Assembly: GCA_029935275.1 (NCBI GenBank)
Contig: JAOZKQ010000149.1
Span: 1-5,502, forward strand
Direction: 5' to 3'
DNA: 5,502 nt
Source: Bacteroidales bacterium
GTDB taxonomy: Bacteria > Bacteroidota > Bacteroidia > Bacteroidales > VadinHA17
Shown here: one piece after another, positions 1 through 5,502 of the stretch
Layout: the number at the start of each line of letters is the position of its first letter
Position numbering within the stretch: the stretch's first letter is position 1
The notes under the pieces: model-generated
What the model was told of the DNA's origin: nothing
Database searches by the model: none
Seen by the model: only the letters and a program-made list of their open reading frames with translations
Translations under genes and position numbers: made by a program

Positions 1-18
1 AGTTTCAATGATTTAGTT

Positions 19-26
19 TATCTTTG
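19..26 (+). promoter_or_regulatory. Bacteroidota -7 promoter element for the yihY-like gene
   Basis: The sequence TATCTTTG matches the Bacteroidota sigma-A -7 consensus TAnnTTTG exactly. The matching -33 element would fall at or before the left edge, so it cannot be checked. Transcription would begin a few bases after position 26, giving a leader of about 50 nt before the ATG at 84. This placement argues against the TTG at 24, which lies inside the element, as a translation start. Confidence 0.6.
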
Positions 27-83
27 CAATTATTATACTGTTGCTTTTCAAGGGAAAACCTGAGTGGCATTGAAATTTTAGTT

Positions 84-1412
84 ATGAAAAATAAAATGCT
101 TATTCGAATAAAAGAAATCATTCACTACTTTAGTGAAGAGATTTGGGTTTTGGAGCATGAAGATCTTTCAAAGACTAAGTCTTTTCTTTTAAAACAGGTT
201 AAAATCTTCATTCTTGCAATTAAAGGGTTTTCAAAAGACAGAATTCAATTACGTGCTTCAGCCCTGACACTTTATACTTTATTGTCGGTAGTTCCAATTT
301 TGTCTTTGATATTTGCAATGGCCAAAGGTTTCGGTATTGAACATCTTATACAACGTGAGTTGATACATAGTTTTCAGGGGCAGGAAGAAGTGCTTAACTG
401 GATTATTGAATATGCAAATAATTTTCTTGAGAATACGAAAAGCGGGTATCTTGCCGGTATTGGTATTGTGATATTGATATGGTCTGTAATTCAAGTCCTG
501 GGTAATATTGAAAGTGCCTTTAACCGTATCTGGCAGATTAAAAAGCCACGTTCTTATGTCCGTAAATTTACCGATTATCTAACAGTTGTTATGGTTGCTC
601 CCGTATTTATGGTTTTGGCCAGTACTCTTACAGTCTCTATCTCAGTTGCATTAAACAGGTACAGTGAAGTTTATCCCATACTTGAACATTTAAGTTTTGT
701 TGTCAGATTCATACCTTTTGTGATTATATGGTTTTTATTTGCCTTTATTTATATGGTGATGCCCAACACAAAAGTGAAATTTAAATCGGCATTTATTGCA
801 GGTTTTATTGCAGGGTCCTTTTTTCAGCTTACCCAATGGGGGTATATTCATTTTCAAATAGGTGTAACTAAATATGGTGCAATCTATGGGAGTCTGGCAG
901 CCCTTCCTTTATTTATTATCTGGATGCAAATAAGTTGGCTTATTGTTTTACTGGGTGCTGAAATATCATTTGCCAATCAGAACATAAATCTTTATGAATA
1001 TGAGTCAGACTCATTGTTACTCAGTCCAAGGTTAAAAAAGACACTTACTTTTCTGATAGCTAATCTTGTAATTAAGAATTTTGATATTGGAAAGGAACCA
1101 TTCACATCGGCTGAAATTTCTAAGTCATTGAAGATTCCTGTCCGATTGGTACGGGAGATTGTTGACAGCCTGGTAAATATTAAAATATTTTCTGAATTGG
1201 TCAGGGAAGATGAAAAAGAGCGGGCTTATCAACCGGCAATGGATATTAATAAGATTACTTTTGGTTTGATCAAATATCGATTGGATGATCTGGGAAGCCA
1301 TCATATCCAGCCTATAGAAAGCAAAGAGCACAAGCAGGTTATTAAAGTGCTTGATGCAAGTCAGAAATTACTTGAAGATTCAGAGCAAAATATATTGTTG
1401 AAGGATATTTGA
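84..1412 (+). CDS. YihY/virulence factor BrkB family inner-membrane protein with C-terminal winged-helix-like region
   Basis: This 442-aa protein is an integral membrane protein of the YihY/BrkB (UPF0761) family, often mislabelled ribonuclease BN; its biochemical function is not established. A soluble, charged N-terminus of about 50 residues is followed by six hydrophobic segments, at roughly residues 58-82, 122-143, 163-190, 203-227, 234-258 and 270-298. Family signatures are visible: SALTLYTLLSVVPILS near 59-74, IESAFNRIW at 142-150, and the last helix with YGAIYGSLAALPLF and LLGAEISFA. Residues of about 318-388 look like a winged helix, with FTSAEISKSLKIP followed by a probable recognition helix and a wing ending in AYQPA. 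A charged tail of about 50 residues follows. The frame is open back to TTG 24, but the promoter element at 19-26 favours ATG 84; ATG 96 is an alternative. It converges on the next gene with 44 bp between stops. Confidence 0.92.
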   Translation: MKNKMLIRIKEIIHYFSEEIWVLEHEDLSKTKSFLLKQVKIFILAIKGFSKDRIQLRASALTLYTLLSVVPILSLIFAMAKGFGIEHLIQRELIHSFQGQEEVLNWIIEYANNFLENTKSGYLAGIGIVILIWSVIQVLGNIESAFNRIWQIKKPRSYVRKFTDYLTVVMVAPVFMVLASTLTVSISVALNRYSEVYPILEHLSFVVRFIPFVIIWFLFAFIYMVMPNTKVKFKSAFIAGFIAGSFFQLTQWGYIHFQIGVTKYGAIYGSLAALPLFIIWMQISWLIVLLGAEISFANQNINLYEYESDSLLLSPRLKKTLTFLIANLVIKNFDIGKEPFTSAEISKSLKIPVRLVREIVDSLVNIKIFSELVREDEKERAYQPAMDINKITFGLIKYRLDDLGSHHIQPIESKEHKQVIKVLDASQKLLEDSEQNILLKDI

Positions 1413-1456
1413 TCCTGGAGACTTATCGTTATAAAAGTACAGTAAATTTATAAAAA

Positions 1457-1699
1457 TTAACCCAACTGGTTCAATAAGTTAGCCAGACGAATATCATCTT
1501 CTGAGATTTCACCAGAATCCTCATTAATTATCTTAATGCTAACTGATTTTTTAGAATGAAAATGAATCTCAGGACTTCGTTTATATTCTTCAGCCATTTT
1601 AGCTACTTCATTCATGAAATTCATGGCTGCTTTTGAATTATTAAATTCAAAATCTTTAAAAATGGTATTTCCTTCCATTTGCCAGTCTAAATTATTCAT
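1457..1699 (-). CDS. Pterin-4a-carbinolamine dehydratase-like protein lacking the catalytic histidines
   Basis: This 80-aa protein resembles the PCD/DCoH family (4a-hydroxytetrahydrobiopterin dehydratase), which normally dehydrates 4a-carbinolamine pterin after aromatic amino acid hydroxylation. The framework fits: an N-terminal Trp (W6), the FKDFEF strand at 14-19, a helix with AMNFMNEVAKMAEE at 25-38, a strand at 52-58, and the closing G-E-I-S-E-D-D-I-R-L-A helix at 63-73. The active-site motif after AEE, normally N-H-H-P, reads K-R-S-P at 40-43. The third catalytic His, normally in T-H-D-x-G, reads N-E-D-S-G at 59-63. So the catalytic histidines appear as R41, S42 and E60. Dehydratase activity is therefore unlikely; a binding or regulatory role is inference. 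No aromatic amino acid hydroxylase gene is in the window. It is slightly short for the family, but Bacteroidota members are often compact. The start is ATG 1699, about 27 nt downstream of a -7 element. Confidence 0.75.
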   Translation of the reverse strand: MNNLDWQMEGNTIFKDFEFNNSKAAMNFMNEVAKMAEEYKRSPEIHFHSKKSVSIKIINEDSGEISEDDIRLANLLNQLG

Positions 1700-1725
1700 G
1701 TCATAAACTTTTAAGTATTAATGCC

Positions 1726-1757
1726 CAAATGTAAATATTATTTATATAAAATCTAAA
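1726..1757 (-). promoter_or_regulatory. Putative promoter of the pterin-dehydratase-like gene
   Basis: Read on the minus strand, TACATTTG at 1733-1726 matches the Bacteroidota -7 consensus TAnnTTTG. TTTAG at 1757-1753 lies 19 nt upstream and approximates the -33 TTTG element. The inferred leader is about 20 nt. This suggests the gene can be transcribed independently of rarA, although read-through from rarA is also possible. The -33 match is weak in such AT-rich sequence. Confidence 0.5.
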
Positions 1758-1795
1758 TAAATGATTTTTATGGGGTAATTTAGATGTAATTTATA
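1745..1795. repeat. Imperfect inverted repeat between rarA and the pterin-dehydratase-like gene
   Basis: ATCTAAAT at 1751-1758 pairs perfectly with ATTTAGAT at 1778-1785. The stem continues with TATAAA at 1745-1750 against TTTATA at 1790-1795 after a 4-nt bulge (1786-1789). The loop is 19 nt. The stem is almost all A/T and no clean T-tract follows it, so it is a poor intrinsic terminator. It overlaps the putative -33 region of the downstream gene, so it could be an operator, a weak 3'-end structure for rarA, or chance. Confidence 0.35.
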
Positions 1796-1816
1796 AAATA
1801 CTTGGCTGAAAAAACA

Positions 1817-3109
1817 TTAATAATCATATTTCTTCCATATTTTCTTTAATTTCTCTAATACTTCCTTCTCTCTTGAATTATTACCAGGTTTATAAAATGA
1901 AGTTCCGGAAGCCTTTTCAGGTAAGAACTCCTGATCGGTGAACCCATCAGTATAGTTATGGGCATATTTGTAATTTTTACCATAATCAAGCTCTTTCATT
2001 AATTTTGTAGGAGCATTGCGTAAGTGTAGGGGTACCGGTAAGTTTCCGGTTTTCTTAACAAAGTCCTGAGCATCTTTAATTGCCATATATGCAGAATTAC
2101 TTTTAGGTGAATTTGCCAGAAAAATAGCTGTTTCCGATAAAATTATTCTGGATTCAGGCCAACCGATCATTTTTACGGCCTGAAAGCAATTTGTTGCTAG
2201 AAGTAATGCATTGGGGTTTGCCAGTCCTATGTCTTCGCTGGCAAGGATAAGTAAACGACGGGCAATAAATTCAATATCTTCACCACCTTCAACCATTCGG
2301 GCAAGCCAGTAAACAGCTGCATTTGGGTCACTACCGCGAATTGATTTTATAAATGCAGAAATAATATCATAATGTAGTTCCCCATTTTTGTCATAAATGG
2401 CAATGTTTTCCTGAATCCTGGACTTTACCAGGTCGTTTGTGATGATAATCTGTTTTTCTATTTGTTTTTCATCGTATTCTGAGATAATTACTAACTCCAG
2501 AATATTGTATAGTTTTCGGGCATCACCACCACAATACTTTAAGATAGCCTCTGCTTCTTTAACAATTACAGGGATCTTATTTAGAAATGGGTCTGTATTT
2601 AGCGCTATACTGATTAATGATTCAAGCTCCTGCACTTCAAGGGGTTTCAAAACATAAACCTGGCATCTGGACAGAAGTGGGGAAATTACTTCAAATGAGG
2701 GGTTTTCTGTAGTGGCTCCAATCAGGGTGACTGTCCCCAGTTCTACAGCCCCAAGGAGTGAGTCTTGCTGAGATTTACTGAAGCGATGGATTTCATCTAT
2801 AAAAAGGATAGGATTTGGCCTGTCAAAGAATGCCTGTTTCTTTGCTTTATCGATTGTTTCTCTCACATCTTTTACCCCAGAATGAACAGCGCTTAGACTG
2901 TAAAACGACCTGTTTTGTTGTTGGGCAATGATTTTTGCCAGTGTGGTTTTTCCAACACCAGGTGGCCCCCATAAAATAAATGATGGAATATTCCCGGATT
3001 CAATGCTGTTACGTAAAATAGCATTTTTCCCAACCAGATGTTTCTGACCTACATATTCATCCAGTGTTTTGGGGCGCATACGTTCGGCAAGGGGAATGTT
3101 GGGTAGCAT
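1817..3109 (-). CDS. rarA: Replication-associated recombination protein A (RarA/MgsA), AAA+ ATPase
   Basis: This 430-aa cytoplasmic protein is a full-length member of the RarA/MgsA/WRNIP1 family. These are clamp-loader-related ATPases that act at stalled replication forks and gaps, and the E. coli protein interacts with SSB. The N-terminus LAERMRPKTLDEYVGQ is characteristic of the family. The AAA+ motifs are intact: Walker A GPPGVGKT at 48-55, Walker B LFIDE at 102-106 followed by IHRF, sensor 1 GATTEN at 131-136, arginine finger R148 in LLSRC, and sensor 2 GGDARKL at 194-200. The C-terminal MgsA part includes IRGSDPNAAVYWLARM at 257-272, ARRLLILASEDIGLANP at 283-299 and the QEFLPE motif at 393-398. 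The last 25 residues are charged and lysine-rich. ATG 3109 fits the usual family start; the Met at residue 11 lies within conserved sequence and is too late. The gene diverges from the plus-strand gene at 3357. Confidence 0.97.
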   Translation of the reverse strand: MLPNIPLAERMRPKTLDEYVGQKHLVGKNAILRNSIESGNIPSFILWGPPGVGKTTLAKIIAQQQNRSFYSLSAVHSGVKDVRETIDKAKKQAFFDRPNPILFIDEIHRFSKSQQDSLLGAVELGTVTLIGATTENPSFEVISPLLSRCQVYVLKPLEVQELESLISIALNTDPFLNKIPVIVKEAEAILKYCGGDARKLYNILELVIISEYDEKQIEKQIIITNDLVKSRIQENIAIYDKNGELHYDIISAFIKSIRGSDPNAAVYWLARMVEGGEDIEFIARRLLILASEDIGLANPNALLLATNCFQAVKMIGWPESRIILSETAIFLANSPKSNSAYMAIKDAQDFVKKTGNLPVPLHLRNAPTKLMKELDYGKNYKYAHNYTDGFTDQEFLPEKASGTSFYKPGNNSREKEVLEKLKKIWKKYDY

Positions 3110-3356
3110 AATAATTGAAATTTATAATGACAACAAAGATATACTATAATAGGAAAATTCTTTTAAAAAACGAACGAATAAGTCCCTTCCTCAGGGTAAA
3201 ATCCAATTCAGTATCACTGTTACCCAGAACCTTTTTAGCTAAAAAACGTATAGAATTTAATGATATTTCACATAATTTATATCTAACCTGACAAATGAAA
3301 TATGTAAGAAAACAGTATAATTATTTCAGTATAGACATTAACTAAAAATGTGAATC
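3110..3356. other. Divergent intergenic region between rarA and the DUF6588-like gene
   Basis: This is the longest gene-free stretch in the window. Apart from the rarA -7 element, it holds a self-complementary 14-mer, TTTTTAGCTAAAAA, at 3232-3245, and a weak pair, GGGTAA near 3194 with TTACCC near 3220. I saw no good TAnnTTTG match on the plus strand ahead of the gene at 3357, so that promoter is not located. No tRNA, small ORF with family features, or riboswitch-like structure was recognised. Confidence 0.5.
3134..3141 (-). promoter_or_regulatory. Bacteroidota -7 promoter element for rarA
   Basis: On the minus strand, 3141-3134 reads TATCTTTG, the same octamer as at 19-26 and an exact match to TAnnTTTG. 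It lies 24 nt upstream of the rarA ATG, implying a very short leader. No convincing -33 TTTG is present at the expected distance; that region is an A/T run. Confidence 0.55.
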
Positions 3357-4421
3357 ATGAAAAAACTAAGAAGTACATTAATCGGGATAGCCATTTTTCA
3401 AATGAGCTTAGTCTCCTATTCCCAGTCACTTGATTTTGACATGTTTAGTGCTGGCCTTGATGATGGTTTAAAACTTTTTGTTCCGTATGTTACTCCCTGG
3501 GTTGATGCCTTTGGAACGGATCTTAACGGAGGATGGTATAATACTGCAAAGCCCCATCAGTTTGGGGGTTTTGACCTTACTTTTACAACCAGTGTAACTA
3601 TTATTCCTGAGTCAGACAGAATGTTTGACCTGGGTGAAATTGATTTTCAGAACCTGAAAGTTGTGAGTGAAGGAATGATGACACCTACAGTGGCTGGAAG
3701 CACAGAAAGCGGGCCAATGTTAAGGTATGAAACAAATGGTGTAACGCTTACTCAATTTTCTGCCCCCCAGGGGTCGGGTTTACATTATTTTCCTACACCA
3801 ATGATTCAGGCTGGAATAGGCCTCCCTCTTGGGACTGAAGTTGTTGTCAGGTTTCTACCTAAAATCAAGATTCCCAGAACTGAATCCAGCTTTTCATTGT
3901 GGGGAGTTGGATTGAAGCATAGCATTGCACAGCATATTCCGGGTGTAAAAAAATTACCAATTGATATTTCTGTTTTTGGAGGCTACACCCGTATTAACAG
4001 TGTTGTTGGTATTTCTGCCCAACCAATTAATTATGATCACCTTATCGAATATACTCCGGAAGATTTTGAACATCAGACAATAAATACCACAACAGAGGGT
4101 TACAATGCGAGCCTTATTGCATCAACTACATTTCCTGTAATTAATGTTTATGGAAGTATGGGCTATAGTAAATCCCAAACTGTAAGTAGAATAAATGCAA
4201 ATATTCCGATACCTGCTTATGACCCCCTGCTTGATCCGGATAATCCGGTGGTTAGGGATGAAGATATTATCCGGATACCTGATATTGATATTCAGAATAT
4301 TAGCGGGTTGAGGACTACAATTGGGGCAAAATTAAATTTAGGAGGATTAACCTTGCATGTAGATTACACCTATGCTCATTATTCCGTTTTAACCTGTGGT
4401 TTAGGGGCTAGTTTTAAGTAA
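3357..4421 (+). CDS. Exported probable outer-membrane beta-barrel protein, DUF6588-like
   Basis: This 354-aa protein has a Sec signal peptide: MKKLR, a hydrophobic core at about 6-19, and likely cleavage near S20-Q23. The mature part alternates polar and hydrophobic residues with many Gly and aromatic positions, consistent with a transmembrane beta-barrel. Examples are GGFDLTFTTSVTII at 70-83, PIDISVFGGYTRINSVVG at 201-218, INVYGSMGYSKSQ at 262-274, and closing strands at 318-353 ending in LGASFK with a penultimate Phe. The segment GLDDGLKLFVPYVTPWVDAF, followed by LNGGWYNTAKPHQFGGFDLTF, resembles the Bacteroidota DUF6588 family as I remember it; this assignment was not searched. A Pro/Asp-rich stretch at 284-312 may be an extracellular loop. 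Function is unknown. ATG 3357 places the signal peptide correctly, and the in-frame ATG at 3348 is followed at once by TGA. It is probably monocistronic or loosely linked to the gene 116 bp downstream. Confidence 0.75.
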   Translation: MKKLRSTLIGIAIFQMSLVSYSQSLDFDMFSAGLDDGLKLFVPYVTPWVDAFGTDLNGGWYNTAKPHQFGGFDLTFTTSVTIIPESDRMFDLGEIDFQNLKVVSEGMMTPTVAGSTESGPMLRYETNGVTLTQFSAPQGSGLHYFPTPMIQAGIGLPLGTEVVVRFLPKIKIPRTESSFSLWGVGLKHSIAQHIPGVKKLPIDISVFGGYTRINSVVGISAQPINYDHLIEYTPEDFEHQTINTTTEGYNASLIASTTFPVINVYGSMGYSKSQTVSRINANIPIPAYDPLLDPDNPVVRDEDIIRIPDIDIQNISGLRTTIGAKLNLGGLTLHVDYTYAHYSVLTCGLGASFK

Positions 4422-4426
4422 ATTTG

Positions 4427-4447
4427 ATAGCTAATTTTTAGAGCTAT
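4427..4447 (+). terminator. Possible weak hairpin after the DUF6588-like gene
   Basis: ATAGCT at 4427-4432 pairs with AGCTAT at 4442-4447 around a 9-nt loop, starting 5 nt after the stop codon. The position suits a 3'-end structure. The stem is only 6 bp and no T-run follows, so it does not meet the usual criteria for an intrinsic terminator. Confidence 0.25.
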
Positions 4448-4484
4448 TCATAGACATTTCCAAATTATGTATTAATATTTTAGT

Positions 4485-4492
4485 TACTTTCG
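4485..4492 (+). promoter_or_regulatory. Possible -7 element for the cytidylyltransferase/GHMP gene
   Basis: TACTTTCG differs by one base from TAnnTTTG and lies 45 nt upstream of the ATG at 4538. No clear -33 TTTG accompanies it. It is offered as the best candidate in the 116-bp gap, which otherwise shows only A/T-rich sequence and the small hairpin at 4427-4447. Confidence 0.3.
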
Positions 4493-4537
4493 GGACGAAA
4501 AAATATGTTAGTTTAAATTCAAATACTGATTATAACT

Positions 4538-5502
4538 ATGTCTAAACCTAGAAAAGTTTTTGTTTCAGGTTGTTTTGATTTGATGCACAGCGGTCATGTT
4601 GCATTTTTAAATGAAGCAGCTAGTTATGGTGATGTGTATGTTGCATTGGGTTCGGATAAAACCATAAATGAATTGAAAGGCCGGGAAACCATTAATTCTG
4701 AGCAGGAAAGAAAATATATGCTTGAGAATTTGAAAAGTGTAAAGAAGTGTATTATAAATTCTGGATCAGGAATACTTGATTTTCTGCCGACATTGAATAA
4801 AGTGAAACCTGATGTTTTTGTGGTAAATGAAGATGGCCATACTCCTGAAAAAGGTGAACTTTGCAGAGAAAATGGGATAGATTATATTGTTCTGAACCGG
4901 ATCCCACATGCAGGCCTTCCCAGGCGATCTACCACCAGTCTTCGTACTGTAAGCCCTTTACCCTACCGGATTGATATGGCCGGAACATGGATTGATCAAC
5001 CATATGTTTCAAAGTACCATAAAGGATCAGCCATTGTAGCTTCCCTTGAACCTACGGTTGAGTTCTTTGAAAGAAGCGGTATGGCTACCAGCACCCGAAA
5101 ACATGCTATTGAAATGTGGCCTGTGGGAATTCCTATTGGTAAACCTGAAAAGCTGGCCAGACAATTATTCAGGTATGATAACCCTCCCAGCCAAAAGGAT
5201 GTTTCCGGCTCTCAGGATGCATTAGGGATTGTAATGCCCGGGATCAACAGGATCAGTTATGAAAAGGGTGAATACTGGCCTTCAAAGATTGAAAGTATTT
5301 ATGATGAAGATATTATCAGCTGGGTGGAAGACCATATTTATTTTCATACTCTATGGCCAAGAAAAGGAGATTATAAGGTTTTATCAAAAACCAATCTATC
5401 GGTTGAAGGGGTTAAGAAATTGGCTGATGCAGCTGAAAATTGTTGGAATGCCATTTTGAAAAAGGATCTTGAAAAATTCGGGCACTATTTCCTTGAATCT
5501 TT
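4538..5502 (+). CDS. Cytidylyltransferase domain fused to a GHMP-kinase-like domain (3' end outside window)
   Basis: The frame is open from ATG 4538 to the right edge: 321 codons with no stop, so the protein is truncated by the window. An in-frame TAA at 4514 fixes the start. Residues 1-136 form a cytidylyltransferase-like Rossmann domain: V-F-V-S-G-C-F-D-L-M-H-S-G-H at 7-20 carries the HxGH signature (H17, H20), R58 sits in the conserved EQERKYML helix, and RSTTSLR at 130-136 matches the ISTTxIR-type motif. Such domains activate phosphorylated sugars or polyols with CTP or ATP. From 139, SPLPYRIDMAGTWID matches GHMP kinase motif 1 (R144, D146, G149, D153). SGMATST at 180-186 may be a degenerate GLGSSS loop, and GSQDALG at 224-230 resembles the GxQDQ segment of HddA and fucokinase relatives. 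The C-terminal helices at 288-321 fit the GHMP C-terminal domain. The substrate is unknown. HldE-like bifunctionality (kinase plus nucleotidyltransferase) is inference. Confidence 0.85.
   Translation, partial: MSKPRKVFVSGCFDLMHSGHVAFLNEAASYGDVYVALGSDKTINELKGRETINSEQERKYMLENLKSVKKCIINSGSGILDFLPTLNKVKPDVFVVNEDGHTPEKGELCRENGIDYIVLNRIPHAGLPRRSTTSLRTVSPLPYRIDMAGTWIDQPYVSKYHKGSAIVASLEPTVEFFERSGMATSTRKHAIEMWPVGIPIGKPEKLARQLFRYDNPPSQKDVSGSQDALGIVMPGINRISYEKGEYWPSKIESIYDEDIISWVEDHIYFHTLWPRKGDYKVLSKTNLSVEGVKKLADAAENCWNAILKKDLEKFGHYFLES

Noticed and set aside
24..83. N-terminal extension of the YihY-like protein starting at TTG 24
   Set aside because: The TTG lies inside a consensus -7 element, and the 20 extra residues show no YihY family features.
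1402..1416. Small hairpin AGGAT/ATCCT at the end of the YihY-like gene as a terminator
   Set aside because: The stem is 5 bp, overlaps the stop codon and has no T-tract; the 44-bp convergent gap shows no better candidate.
2439..2657. 72-codon plus-strand reading frame opposite rarA
   Set aside because: It is antisense to a well-conserved part of rarA and has no family features or promoter signal.
3193..3226. GGGTAA/TTACCC pair as an operator or riboswitch stem
   Set aside because: The pairing is 6 bp across a long spacer, with no further supporting pairs or recognised motif.
3232..3245. Palindrome TTTTTAGCTAAAAA as a terminator hairpin
   Set aside because: It is perfectly self-complementary with no loop, so a stable hairpin is unlikely, and it lies in a divergent region where no transcript should end. 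An operator role cannot be supported.
5259..5459. 66-codon reading frame inside the cytidylyltransferase/GHMP gene
   Set aside because: It is a shadow in another frame of the long coding sequence, which continues uninterrupted through it.

Overview
The window looks like an ordinary chromosomal stretch of an AT-rich Bacteroidota bacterium. Three lines of evidence support this. Copies of the phylum's TAnnTTTG -7 promoter element sit just upstream of three genes. Shine-Dalgarno sequences are weak or absent. The gene content includes a YihY protein with a C-terminal extension, a short pterin-dehydratase-like protein and a DUF6588-like envelope protein. No mobile element, CRISPR array, tRNA or rRNA was seen.

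Layout, left to right. (1) A plus-strand gene for a YihY/BrkB-family inner-membrane protein with a C-terminal winged-helix-like region (84-1412). Its promoter element lies at 19-26, so a longer TTG-initiated reading frame is unlikely. (2) Converging on it across 44 bp, a minus-strand 80-aa protein (1457-1699). It has the fold signature of pterin-4a-carbinolamine dehydratase, but the three catalytic histidine positions are replaced. (3) Upstream of that on the same strand, rarA (1817-3109), a complete and canonical AAA+ replication-recombination ATPase. (4) A 247-bp divergent intergenic region. (5) A plus-strand secreted, probable outer-membrane beta-barrel protein resembling DUF6588 (3357-4421). 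(6) A plus-strand gene running off the right edge (4538-5502). It starts with an intact cytidylyltransferase domain that continues directly into a GHMP-kinase-like domain, which seems shortened and has an altered ATP-binding loop.

The genes do not form an obvious pathway. rarA and the pterin-dehydratase-like gene share a strand, but 117 bp and a promoter-like element separate them. The last two genes share a strand with a 116-bp gap. The most interesting items are the cytidylyltransferase/GHMP fusion, which may be a bifunctional or regulatory sugar-nucleotide enzyme, and the catalytically degenerate pterin-dehydratase homologue.
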